From NCBI GenBank assembly GCA_014871385.1, contig CM026426.1:108200565-108264564 (forward strand): a stretch of DNA of 64,000 bases, in the 5' to 3' direction. Source of the DNA: Ceratodon purpureus (taxonomy: Eukaryota > Streptophyta > Bryopsida > Pseudoditrichales > Ditrichaceae). The notes under the pieces were generated by a model, which worked only from the letters and a program-made list of their open reading frames with translations, had not been told where the DNA came from and made no database searches. Shown here piece after piece: positions 24,350 to 35,400 of this stretch (its first letter is position 1; the number at the start of each line of letters is the position of its first letter). The position numbers were made by a program, and so were the translations under genes.

Positions 24350-25289
24350 ACCTGAGTCTACAATCGAGATTAAGGTAGTAGAAAATTCCAAGCCTGTGCT
24401 CCATGCCTACTCTAATGTTGAAGTCATCAAGCCGGGGTGGTACACGAGCGCTATACTAAGAGGCCATCCTAAACCTAGAGGACTCAGGCTCAAGACGCCT
24501 GGCTGTGTCTCATTGTGCAATAGTGCTGCACAGCCTCAAAAACGTCTAGGGCCACCTAACGATGGACCTAGTAAAGCACATGAGGAGGACAATTACAAAG
24601 AAGATGGAGAAGGAGCCGTCAAGCGCTGTTGCCTTTACTAAATAACAGTCACTATTGTAGCCTCTAATCATATTTGATTGACAGAAGTTTGCTAGAATAC
24701 ACTTAATTCTACTTAGGGTCATATTCGCTGATGACTAATAAATCGGATCTTTTCTTGTTCTACATTAAATATGAGATTAATACATATCTATCCCGCCGGC
24801 ATTTTATTCCTTTTGAATAGAAATATTCTATTCTGGTATTCAAAAATTGTGTCGTACCAAACAGTCTTGTTTATTGGTATGCGCAGATACTTTGTTTCTA
24901 ACATTTGTCTCCTCACCTACTTTTTATGACATTATGAATTATCTCATTATGTGTACTTGTTTCGTTATCTTTTATATACCATCTATCATGAACCATGACG
25001 CCGTCAACCTCATACCAAAATAATGTTATACAAAATAACGAATCAATGTCATTCTTATTCAAATGTCATTTTCAATATTTCATGCAATCCTTTGTTAAAT
25101 TTGGTTAACCGTCAAAGAAATCTCACAGATATCTGCAAGACACGTGTTGTATGTGATCAGTTAAATACTTTTGATTTCGTGAAATTTACTTTCATCTCCT
25201 TGCCTATTAAGTTACTAGTGTATATATATTCTTCAAACACCCAATGAAGTCCCTTTCCTAATTCAAACTCTGTCCTGCGGAAGTACCTA

Positions 25290-28200
25290 GTGGGTTTTTC
25301 AGCAATCGCCCTTGTTCGTTCTGATTTCCATTCAGTGCCAGTGTTGTTTCCATTAGCAGAGGATAGTCATGCTACTGTTACCAGTGCTACATCGAGTCTT
25401 CGTTTTGTGAGAACACAATCTTTGTTGAGGAAGAAGTTTTTGATGATCAAACCGGTCTATTTTCCCATGCTATAGGTCTAACAAGATAAGAGAATGATGT
25501 GGGTATGTATTGGGTGTACGGAGTTATAGAGTCTGTGCTAGATGGTTCGATAGAAATTCTTACTCCTAAGGAGTCGTCCACTGTAAGCATTGAGAGACTT
25601 GTGCTGTCTAGGGTACAGATTGAGCCCGGTCTAGAAACAATTTATGAGTTGAGTGATGATTCTAACAGTGAGGTTGAAGTTCTTCGATCAAAGAGTAAAG
25701 TACAACCTGAGCAGGTTCCACAAGAACATTGCAAGGAAACTCCTCCTCTTGTTGATCCGTCTCCAACTCCTAGTCAGTCCGCAGTTGAGGCAAGTCAAGT
25801 TGTGAGTATCATCCATTCATTGATGCGTCTTGGAGGTTGTAGACGGTCCAAAAATGTCTTGTCTTGCATAAACTTTGAGGCCATCAAGCTCCAGCAGGTG
25901 GATCACCTTCCCCCTCGTTATGATGGGGATATTATCTTTGAATTTCCACCTTTAGGTGACCATGGCCACAACACAAAGGCCAAGCATCTTCGTGGAATGG
26001 ATAGAAGGTACGATGGACATGCTTGGTCTCGTTCAATCACATCTAATATTCAAAATGATCTAGATCTTCTATTTTGTACATCGTCATGCTTGAATCACCT
26101 ACGTTGTAGCAACAGTAACTCTGAATATCTTCAGCGAGACCACAAGACTTCCACTGTCAATGAGACAGAGTGGGACGGATTGACCGAGAAGGTGTTTGTG
26201 GTAGGGTCGAAGCCTCCCACTGGATCGACGATGGTTTGCAAATCTTGTAACATCCCTCCTACTTGTGTTGTTGTCTGCCCTACCAAGATTTATTATGTTA
26301 CTGCGACACCTCACATGACGAGGGCTTGTGTGCACCTCGGATCCATGACCATCCGGTCAAGTCCGGTGAACATCGGGACTTCATCAAACTGACAGACAGC
26401 TTGATTGAGGAACAAGTTGAATGCACTCCATCCGCCACTCGCTCGGCTATTGTGCTTGAAACTGCAAAGGAAGTGTTGGGGCCACTTCTGCGTGCTCAAG
26501 AAGGTCAGCCTCGGAAGATCTTGGAACTAGACGAGCTGCAAGGTATTTTTGATAGATGTAAGCACCTCACTTCCCCCAACATCCGTAACGCAATCACCAC
26601 GTTTAAAACCTATCGTTGCTTTGGGGTCATGGACAGTATTACCAAGTTAAGCAGTGCAAGCAATTGTAAGTTTGTGTAGCAGAATAATTTTCCAGGGCAA
26701 GAGGCGGATACGGACAAGGTCTATATCTTTAAGATGTCTGAAGTTGGACCAGGAAGCCGAGTCGACCTGGTGAAAGAATGCAAATTGGTGGTGACCTTAA
26801 AAACTCTTGGATTATGTTCGACCATGTCAGGCGTGTCAAGCCATGGTCAACAATGGCTTGCCATGTGTACGATTCGATTTATTGCCGAGTCATGACAATC
26901 GCAACATGCGACATGCAGTCTGAAGACACCGCGGCCCAATCAGTTGTATGGAACAATCTCAACGCCCTCATGGCTGACCATGGAGTGGACAGTGTCAATT
27001 TCAAAGGCTTCATTGCCGACTGTGCCCAAGCCAACTGGAATGCTGTTCGAATAATATACAAAAGTGGAGATGCATCTGTACCGATGAAGGACAAAGAAAG
27101 AACGTGTTGTTTCCATTGGACGTAGTCTTTGGAGAAACATACCAAGGCCGATATCCGTCAGGACCTGCGATCTCAGCATCAAAGACTTTGCCAACAACAC
27201 AAGAATGCAAAATCCATGGCGGAGGCCGAGACGAAATATCTAGTGATTTGAGCTTGGTGTATGTCATCTGGTGCAGCAACTAAACAAGCGCTTCTTCGAT
27301 TGGAGCAGTGGCTGGCCTTTTAACATTTTTGCTACCGCTAGTGGGGTGGATTTATGGAATTGGTAAGTCTGGAACTGAGTCCAAATCTCCTCTCGCTTTC
27401 ATTCTATATAGTTTAACCATTGTAATTCCTCCATTATTCTAATATGAGCCTGTTACGTCCTTTGTGGGGTCTCAATGAAGACGAAATAGCGGAAATGTCG
27501 TCATGTAACCTTGCAGATACCATACATAACAAGTGGAAGCAGCAATCTGGCGATAGAGGTAGCGACATCTATGTAGCAACAGTGGATGACTTCATCCGCG
27601 CTTTCATGCAGTGCTCAGCATATTACCAATTCCTCAAGGGAGCGTACCCTGGTACGGGATCGTCGAGGAAAAATTGAAGCTGAGGAGTGCTCAAAAGTCA
27701 GCCGCAAGAACAGGAAATTCCAAATTGCTTCATGAGGCCATCTTGAAAATGTCTGGCAATGACAAGTGGTGCACCCGGACTCCCGAGCTGGAAGGGGAGG
27801 AGGTGTTTGTTTCTCTAAAGCGGAAACCAAATATTGCTTTTGGGAACGAACGTGAATCTCACACGCCAGACAAGATCAATATATCCCGACAACGCATCCA
27901 AACCAAATCAGCCCGAATCAACGACCCTCCACCTCCTTTGACAACTCCTGACTCTCCATCAACCACACATGACGAGCAACCGCAACTTTGAACGCATGAT
28001 GCTCCGCAGCACCTCAATAGCTACCACGTCACCGCAGTTGAGGAGACACCATGCAACCTCGCTCATTGGCACATTGCACGTCTGCCTAAGACTTCCGCAA
28101 AGGCTTGCTTTGCTCTGCAAGCAATCACCAAGAAGATGTGCTCGAATTGTACAAGACGGGAAGAGCACCGCTGCACCTACCTACTCGGGCCTCATGAAGA

Positions 28201-28565
28201 ACTATCCAAAGAATAGGAACGACCCCACGGACTTCTTCTTCTACAACGATGATATTGAGAGATGCGTCAAGGGGACGAAGAGGAAGTGGGTTCTCTCAGT
28301 GCCGACCGTTCGAGAGATATGGCCAGTTAAGTTGGGGACCAACTTAATTAGGAAAGAGATCCTCTCTTTGGGAAACGCAGGCTTCAGACTGCCCCAGCAG
28401 AAGGAGATGGCACCTACAAGACTTTTTCAGGACCAACCGTTGCCTGTGGACCTAGCAAGCTATACCACTCCTGCATTTCCGGATGAATATCCCACCCGGC
28501 GTTTAGGGAAGTTGATTCGGCCCAACACATTAGGGGAAATCTGGGGTCTCCAAAGCGCCTTGTAA
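25290..28565 (+). pseudogene. Decayed transposase gene, Mutator-like or related, several exons
   Basis: Coding blocks in order: 25290-25475 (LFPLAEDSHATVTSAT); 25499-26392 (begins GMYWVYGVIESVLDGS); 26263-26679 in another frame (DELQGIFDRCKHLTSPNIR); 26778-27362 with FDHVRRVKPWSTMACHVYD, MQSEDTAAQ, NFKGFIADCAQANWNAVR and RTCCFHW, ending at donor TTG|GTAAGT; 27444 to about 27990 with LADTIHNKWKQQSGDRG and VATVDDFIRAFMQ; and about 28050-28565. The order of Asp residue, ADxAQANW, CxxHW and a late DTIHNKW block suits a MULE-like DDE transposase. Lesions: frameshift near 26330, TAG 27123, TGA 27249, TAA 27321, TAG 27339, frameshift near 27670 and one near 28180. Family placement is inferred from pattern only. 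Confidence 0.55.
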
Positions 28566-29438
28566 GACAGCCCGGATTAGGTGAGTTTCCTGCCCAAAAA
28601 CCCCTGTGCCGCTGTCAGCAGGAGGAGGAAACGCTGCCCTTAGCGGCCTTTTCAAGACGGAAGGGAGCTGCGTGGCTGGGTTTTGCCTCGTTGGCGCCGA
28701 GGTGTCGACGGTGTTCGTTGAGCACGAAGGAGTGGAATTATTGCTCTGCAAATAATAAACTCCCTCGATCCGTTGTGGAGATCCATGGTTTCTTTGATTT
28801 GTTGCCACAAAGGTTTAGGCGTGATGGCGCCACCAGCTCTACGCCGTTCAGCACCAAGAAAATGAAGCACATTGTTCTGCTTCAAGCAATTTGTTTATGG
28901 CACTGTGGCACGCAGAATTGTATGTGATTTGCTCCAAAGATTCCGAGTGACGATGGCACCCCAGATCGGTGGAGCAAAATTGAGATTCCGATTAACTTCT
29001 TGGCAGCGTCCGTTGGCAGCGACGGCGGCAAAGGGTCCTTCTTAGTCGGCAACATTGGCTTCATCGGAGAAATGCAAATTGATGTAATTGAAGGGAAGGT
29101 GAGTTGCCACAATAAACCTTTGTGGAGTGTTTCTAGACAAATGGGTTTTTGAGCAATTTGAATCTCATTGCAATTAGGCCTTGCTGCCACAACGGTATAG
29201 GGCAAAGTAGGTTTCGTGGTCAAATGTGTAGATGCCATGGTCTATCAAATTATGTTAGAAGTATTCGTGATTGTGAATTTAGTCGTCTAGCAATAATTAT
29301 CACGGTTTAGAGAGTTTGCTAATACTTTTTTTGGGCGTTGGAGGTGTCCCAAAATCATAACAAGTCCTGTCAATTACCTGCAAATCACTAAGTTGCCCAG
29401 GGGAGATTCAATCAAGACTATCGATTATTGGGTTTACG
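28566..29438. other. Linker of unclear content between two decayed reading frames
   Basis: Short broken frames occur on both strands (e.g. minus 28530-28885, minus 28882-29238) but none is long or conserved-looking. The stretch is probably more decayed transposon or intron sequence. Confidence 0.3.
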
Positions 29439-30576
29439 ATGGCAGCAAGGGCTTCACGAAGCACTCAGTACATTCCATCGGTTTCACTGGACCCACGCTA
29501 TGCCTTGGTCATGAGACGAGGTTCTAAACAAGTGGAGCTGTGCGTGAGGAGCTCGTTTCCAACACGGAGGTTGCTTGGAGAGACGAACCTTGACTCGTGG
29601 ATCAATGGAGACATTTACCCTGTTGATCCAGTAACAGGGAAGCCACCTCCGATCAAATCGCTAAAAGAGTTCATTGAATTCATATGTCATACAGAGCACG
29701 GTCTCCACGGATATACATACAGGCTGCTTTATCACTGTGTACATGGTCCTACTCAGGAGGAGACGTGGATCTAGTTGACACAGTTGAACGAAGAAGTGCT
29801 TTAGCTTAGAGGCGAAGCTCTGGCTTGCAACTCAAGGGCAGCCGGAGATGTCCAACTGGAGAGAATGCGTTGCCTTGAGTTAGAAAAGACATGCAAAGAT
29901 TTGCGGGCTGAATTACAGGCTGTTCGTACTGCCATGCCCAAAGGGTGGAGCAATTGGAGTGCCATGTGCGGGGTCTCGAAGAAGACGTTGACCGCTGCCA
30001 GCGGAGGGCCAACTTCAAGAAGGAGACCCCCATGGGCATGCAATGTAGGGCTCGGGCTCTTAGAAGGATTCACGAGTTGAAACCTGGAACGGGTGGAACA
30101 AAAGCAAGAGTGAAGCTTGTGCGGACAGTGTTGCAACCAGAGGTGGTGCAGTCTGTTGTCCACAAAAACCAAGTGGAGCTTTGCCAACTTCGCATGTGGG
30201 GCGATAAAGAGTTCCAAAATAGAACTGCAATAGCACTAGTTCAAATTTTGTCAAGGCATGAAGGTGTAGCCCTCGCTTCTCACCCTGCTATAGCACATGT
30301 TCAGTAAGAGATTGCGAACAATGTGCTTAAATCGATTGGTAAGAGTATTGGACCGGACAAAATTCTTGCTGCTTGCGACCAGGCAGGGGTTTCCCATCGG
30401 AAAAATATGATGCTATCTACAAAGCTGTGAAGGCTCCCATTGCGGATCTGAACAAAGGAGTCACCAGAAGTATTTTGCCAAGCCCCTATCATGTGAAACT
30501 GCTTTGGCAGGAGTTAAATGCAAACTTGCCACAGTATATTGGTGAATACTACCATGTTGAAGGACGACAGCAATGA
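29439..30576 (+). pseudogene. Decayed transposon-like ORF, unknown family
   Basis: Frame 1 (29439 onward) includes LDSWINGDIYPVDPVTGKPP and LEKTCKDLRAELQAVRTAM, interrupted by TAG at 29772 and 29802. From about 29945 the sense passes to another frame with DRCQRRANFKKE, QLRMWGDKEFQNRTAIALVQ and LASHPAIAHVQ, then TAA at 30306. The last block (30373-30576) has PIADLNKGVTRSILPSPYHV and ANLPQYIGEYYHVEG. A coiled-coil-like central part is evident. At least two frameshifts and three nonsense codons make it non-functional. I cannot name the family. It may be the 3' portion of the transposon whose transposase lies just upstream. Confidence 0.45.
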
Positions 30577-31320
30577 CCCTGGCAATGACCGTGTGAGAAT
30601 TGGGTGCAATGCGTTCTAAAGTCATTGTATGGACATCTAAAGTGTAGCAAGTTTTTTTTTATCATTATTAATCAGAATAGGCAGTGGTTCTTCCCTGAAC
30701 ATGTTTTTTGGTTTCATTCTAGAATAGCCATTTACAGATAGATTTATCAAATTTTTCGGATTTTTTCCAGTAATTCACTAAAGTGGCTAATCCATTGCTA
30801 TGTTAATCTCCATAATTAATAATGAGGCATCCTTGGAGATGGTAGTAACTCCATTGACAGTGAGGTCGCTCGCAACAATGAGGACAGTGACAACGCGAGC
30901 AATGGCCTTGTGTGATTTGACCGCAATGTGTCTTAGTAATTAAGTTGTAGCTATGTAGAATGTGGTTGGCAACAATGTTTTTTTTAAATGAGTTAGACCA
31001 TGGTTCTTACTTAAACTTGTTTTGTAGATAACTCACTAAAGTGCCTAGTCCATGCAATTATTAATCTCCATAATATATGTGTCTTAGTAATCATATATAC
31101 CGGTCACGCTAAAATTAAGATTTTAATTTCTAAGACGATTTTCTAAGTACCCACATCAAATGGGGATGTGTGGTTTAGGGCCATGGCAATGATTTGCATG
31201 GAGTGGCAATTAAAGAAGATATGAGAGCTTCCCACCAACTCCTCAACCTCCCTTCATTAAACTCTATTTGAGACTCTCAACCCCCCCTAACCCCCCAAAA
31301 TCCCCTAAAGGCGTCCCAAT
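30577..31320. repeat. Diverged direct duplication in non-coding DNA
   Basis: The string CACTAAAGTG-CTA-TCCAT...TTAATCTCCATAAT occurs near 30778-30820 and again near 31032-31073. Upstream features (a GGTTCTT phrase, T-rich run) occur in the same order in both. This suggests a duplicated 3' flank of about 250 bp. Confidence 0.4.
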
Positions 31321-31859
31321 GTCCTCTTGACTCTACAGTCGGCCTAGTTACCAAGGATGCAGAGGATGGATTCCAGCACGGATTCCCCTCTCTTTTATGG
31401 CCTTCTTCCCCTACGCCGCACGTGGTTCACTCCAACACCTCGTCCTCGCCTAGAGCAGTCGAAGCCTCTCCTCTTGCTTTCAGCAAGCGCCCGGGCTTTT
31501 CTTGATTTTTCAATTGGTGTTGTGGGTGCCGGGGAGAGACCGTGGAGGAGAAGAAGCGCCCCCTTTGTACCGTTGAGGATCGGGAGCAGGTGACAAAGAG
31601 CAGCAGCCTTGCCGACAAGAGGTCAGAGGAGCTGTTGTAGTCTGTAGCTCGGAGGAGCTGCAGCGTGAGGAGCGGGCCGTGGAGGAGGGGGCAGGGGAGA
31701 TTTAGCTCAGGGAGGACCAACAGGGTGTGAAGCGGGGGAGAGCAGCTAAGGAGGCAGAGGAGAGTAGCAGGGTCGGGAGCGACGAGGAACAGCAGGGTCG
31801 AAAGTTGCGAGGGTGCCAACAAACGGCGGAGGAAGGGGCACCGAGTTACTAGGTTGGCA

Positions 31860-32085
31860 CTACGTAGAGAAGCTGCGGGGCACGGAGCTTAGGCGCAAGG
31901 AGCTGCGGAGGCCCAAGGGGCTGCGAGGAGCTGCGAGGCGTAAGGAGGCGAGCTGCGGAGGCGCAAGGGGCAAGCTGCGGAGGCCGTAAGGGGCGAGCTG
32001 CGGAGGCTGCGGAGGCGAGCTGCGGAGGCGCAAGGGACAAACTGCAATGCGCAAGGGGCGAGCTGCGCAGGCACAACGCGTAGAC
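31860..32085. repeat. GC-rich minisatellite (GAGCTGCGGAGGC type)
   Basis: Repeated imperfect units of GCGAGCTGCGGAGGCGCAAGG occupy most of this stretch, producing Ala/Pro/Leu/Ser-rich frames on the minus strand. These frames are low-complexity by-products, not genes. Confidence 0.65.
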
Positions 32086-32308
32086 TGCTTAGAACTTTGG
32101 CGAGGTAAGTTGCCGACCGAGTGCTCTCTCCTCTTCCTATTGTCTTTTTCCAGTTCAGTTGGAGTGAATCGGCCATGGCAAAGTCATCAGGGTATGAGTT
32201 CAGCCATGGCCGCCATAGTCCTCAGTTCTAAAAGATTTTTGGAGAAACAATTTAACTAGTCTAATCCGCGAGAATAATCCTCCATTAGTGGTCTTTCCTT
32301 TTTCAGCT

Positions 32309-34382
32309 GCCATGCGCGATCTTCCTATTGTAAAATCTGTTGCTTTAGGACTACCAGTGCCAGAGATGCCAAGCCGTAGGAAGGGAAAGACCGCGGCTTT
32401 TCAGGAGGACGATCACACCAAGAAGGCTGTGGAGAAGAAGGAGCCCTTAGAGGATATTGAGAGCAAGGAAGAGGAAGAAGTTGAGACGCCGTGGGACGAT
32501 GCATTTGATTTGGAGGCCTAAGCCCCTGCACTCGTAGGTCAGCTCCACCACCTCGCCCTATTTCTGCTGGGTAGGCAGACTGCCGACTACGATGAAGACT
32601 TCTTCCACCGCACCTTGGGGCTCTCCAATGTGGGGTACAAGTTCTCTGACCTCAAGAGCGACAAGCACTGCAAGAAGGCCGACTTCATCGAGGCATGGCC
32701 GGAGCGGTACTACGTTGCTGGCTCTGGCGATGGGGAGGCCGTGAGGACTTACTTGCAGGTCTCCCGAAAGACCTAGGGAGGTGACCCCAACAATGGCGCA
32801 TTCGGGACTCTTCTTTGAGGAGGGCAAGGATGTCAACTTCGCCTAGAAGGCAGAGGTCCTTTAGAAGGCGCGTGAGAAGCAGGCAGCGTGCAATCCCTAG
32901 AAGCTGACACCTCCAGCCTTGAGGGAGCAGATCGAATCCATCATTGACTTCCTTGCTGGCCACATCCCCACCGGTGCTGGCAGCAAGGGCAAGGGCGAAG
33001 GGGACGAAGAACCGCAAGGAGGCCGCGGCCTTGGAGGTAGCTTCAAGGCACTGAAGTCCGCACAGGCGAAGAAGGTTCGAGCTCCTAGATCCCTGCCCGC
33101 TCCTGTGAAGACCCTGGAGGAGAAGAAGCGGAAGCCAGCTGTCGATGCCATCAAGGTGCAGCCATTGGTGGCAACGGATCCAAAGTCGGTCCTGGAGGAA
33201 GAGCGCCTGTAGATAAAGTTGTTGAAGGCCGCACTTGTGAAGGTGGAGGCCAACTGGGACCGCGTGAAGCTTGACCTTGCAAACCAACGGGCCTACATGA
33301 AGACCAAGGAGGAAGAGGAGTCCAAGCTCTATGAGGACGTCTTCTCCGCCCGCGAGGCTGATAAGAAGGCCGTGGCTGCTGGCAACGATCAAGAGAAGAG
33401 GCGCTTCGATCAGGTGGCCCGCTTAGGCCAAGACAAGTTGTCTCTTGCAAGCAGGGCAGCTGAGGAGGCCCAGGGTCGCATTGATAGAATCTACAAGAAG
33501 TTGGAGGAGATGGAAGCCGATGAGGAGAAACGGCATGCTGAGATTGCCGCGCTGACATCGGAGATCTCGGCCTTGGAATTTGCATCAGCTTTCTTGCGAC
33601 CGAAGAAAGTGTTGGCTCGGTACCCATGGGAGTTTCAGGTGTTGCCAATAGCCCTAAATGACCCATGCCCCTTCTGTGAGTGTTACTTCGTTGAGACCTG
33701 CTGCGTACCTTTGACAAGCGGCTGCTTAGCACATCCCCATTGTATGTTTGAGGTGGTTTTCTCCTAGGACGTCCAATGTCGTCGATGCGAGCGGGGTATG
33801 ACTGGAGGGTGGCTTGGAAAGTGGGGCTTCGACCTTGACTCCAAGGCCGCGGAGGAACTACGCCTCACTGAGGAGATTCTTCTGCTCGAGCTCGCTTCAC
33901 CACGTGCAGGCAGCAAGTTCTCTGCTAGCAGCAAGAGGCCCGCTACCCCCTCTCTCCATGCGCTTCCGTGGAAGAAAGCCAAGCATGTCATTGGAGACTC
34001 TCTTGGTCCATCAAGTGATCTCAACAAACGCCTCGCTTCTGCCAAGGGCAATCAAGGTTTGTTGACCCTAAACCTACCCACCCATTGCTTGTTGCCTGCC
34101 CCGTTGCTACATCCATATAGAACTTGGGTTTTTTATACTTGTTTGTTGGCACCAAGTGCAGAGGATGCTCACCCCGACTCAGACTCTCTAGCGTTCGAGG
34201 GTGTGGAGCCTACGCAGGTCTCTCCTCATGAGACCCACGCAGCCCTATCCGGAGATGGGAACCGTGACTCCTCTGCCACCACGCAAAGACCAGATGGAGG
34301 TGAGAAGAACGACGACGACGCCAACATGGAGGGACTGTCGAGCCTTGTTGAGGCAATCGCCACGAAAGCAGCCGTGGAGTAG
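32309..34382 (+). pseudogene. Decayed ORF with coiled coil and Cys/His-rich domain; five TAG codons in one frame
   Basis: An ATG at 32309 (MRDLPIVKSVALGLP) starts a frame broken by TAA at 32519, TAG near 32774 and a frameshift near 32805. From 32811 to 34382 a single frame is open except for TAG at 32844, 32862, 32898, 33210 and 33765; no TAA or TGA occurs in it. It encodes a Glu/Lys/Ala coiled coil (e.g. IYKKLEEMEADEEKRHAEIA). A Cys/His cluster (CPFCECYFVETC, LAHPHC, then CRRC after the last TAG) looks like a RING-type or similar zinc site. An acidic Ser/Thr-rich tail follows. A possible intron (about 34053-34161) lies in the last part. The family is unknown; a transposon origin is likely. 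Confidence 0.5.
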
Positions 34383-35400
34383 ATTCCCAATTGTACAGTT
34401 TTCTAGGCTAGTTAGGAGTTTGCTGACAGCGACTTTAGGTCCGGACTTTTATGGGCCACCTTTTCTCAAACTTTTCCAAAGTTGAAGACAATTTGCCTCT
34501 GGAGTGCCATGTCTCTTTGAAAGAAATGGCATTCTTGTAATTTGTTGTTTTTATTTGTAACTATATTTCTTCTTTATTGGAGACTGCCGACAACAAGGGC
34601 TGCATTTTAGCCGCCATTTATCTCTCGAGCAATTTATCTCTTGAAACCCGCGCTATTTGAGCGATATGGCCATCTTCAAAGTTCTTGCCTTTTTATTTCC
34701 TTTCTTACATGCAACCGGGGTGCATTTTTTATTTGCAAGCTCTTTTTTTTTCTTTTTTTTCTTATTTCATTATTTGCATCCATGGTTCATTTTATATTTG
34801 CAAGTTGCATCTGTTATTATTTTCCATATGCGACCTACTTCATTTTTTATGTACAACTTTTTTTTTTTTTATCTTAATCTATTATAGTCAACCATGGTTC
34901 TTTTTTTCTTTGCAACTTTTTTTTTATTTTTTAAATGCGATGGCAGCGAGGGCTGCATTGTACCCGCCACTGCCAGTTCAAAGCACCAAGTTCACGAAGC
35001 AGCCAGCCTCTATGAAAGAAATGGCAGTCTTTACATTCTTTCTTAATTACTTTATATTTGTCAAGTGCAATACTCCAATTTTTATTAGCAACGGTTTTTA
35101 TTTCTTATTTCTTTAGATTTCTTGTTTTTTTATTTTGTTTTCTAATTGCACCCAGGAATCATTTCTTAATTGCAACTGTTTTTGGTTTTTGTTTCCGCTG
35201 GCAGTACGAAAATCGAGAGTCCTTCAAATTTGCCGTATACAACATGTTAATAGAGGAAGTCCCACACAAAGTCCTCAATGGTAAGCGAAACCACTACTTG
35301 ACCTTACTTACGACATGGCCAAGAACCTAATGACATCCCACACAGTATAACTACTCATCCCGAAATCACATATCTTGCAGCTCCACAATCTTGATCCTTT
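34383..35400. other. T-rich non-coding stretch
   Basis: Long T runs and repeated TTTTCATTTGCAAG-like phrases dominate (34700-35200). Plus-strand ORFs here are Phe-rich artefacts of T runs. GGCAGCGAGGGCTGCATT at 34943 echoes GACAACAAGGGCTGCATTTTAG at 34590, a possible old duplication. Confidence 0.5.

Larger units (their letters stand above)
22282..24641 (+). pseudogene. ORF of unknown function interrupted by a CACTA element
   Basis: The left part (22282-22454) starts MTSVKGTSTADMVLPIEP and runs to EDLNLVQ. The right part (24350-24641) continues with frame-compatible sequence through VVENSKPVLHAYSN and ends EGAVKRCCLY with a TAA stop. Excising 22455-24349 and one ACC copy leaves a continuous frame across the site, so the insertion fell in coding sequence or in a retained exon. 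No family is recognised. It lies 5' of, and on the same strand as, the decayed transposase gene starting near 25.3 kb, and could be one of its upstream exons. Confidence 0.5.

Noticed and set aside
32685..33392. 235-codon minus-strand ORF
   Set aside because: It is antisense to the coherent coiled-coil frame on plus, and its Leu/Gly-rich composition is typical of a shadow frame.
32811..34382. TAG reassigned to glutamine in this organism
   Set aside because: The reductase, SelH-like gene and first two genes end normally, and the decayed frames also contain frameshifts and other stops. Mutational decay of CAG is simpler.
34641..35330. Phe-rich plus-strand ORFs resembling membrane proteins
   Set aside because: Long T runs produce Phe-rich frames in all three phases; no conserved sequence is present.
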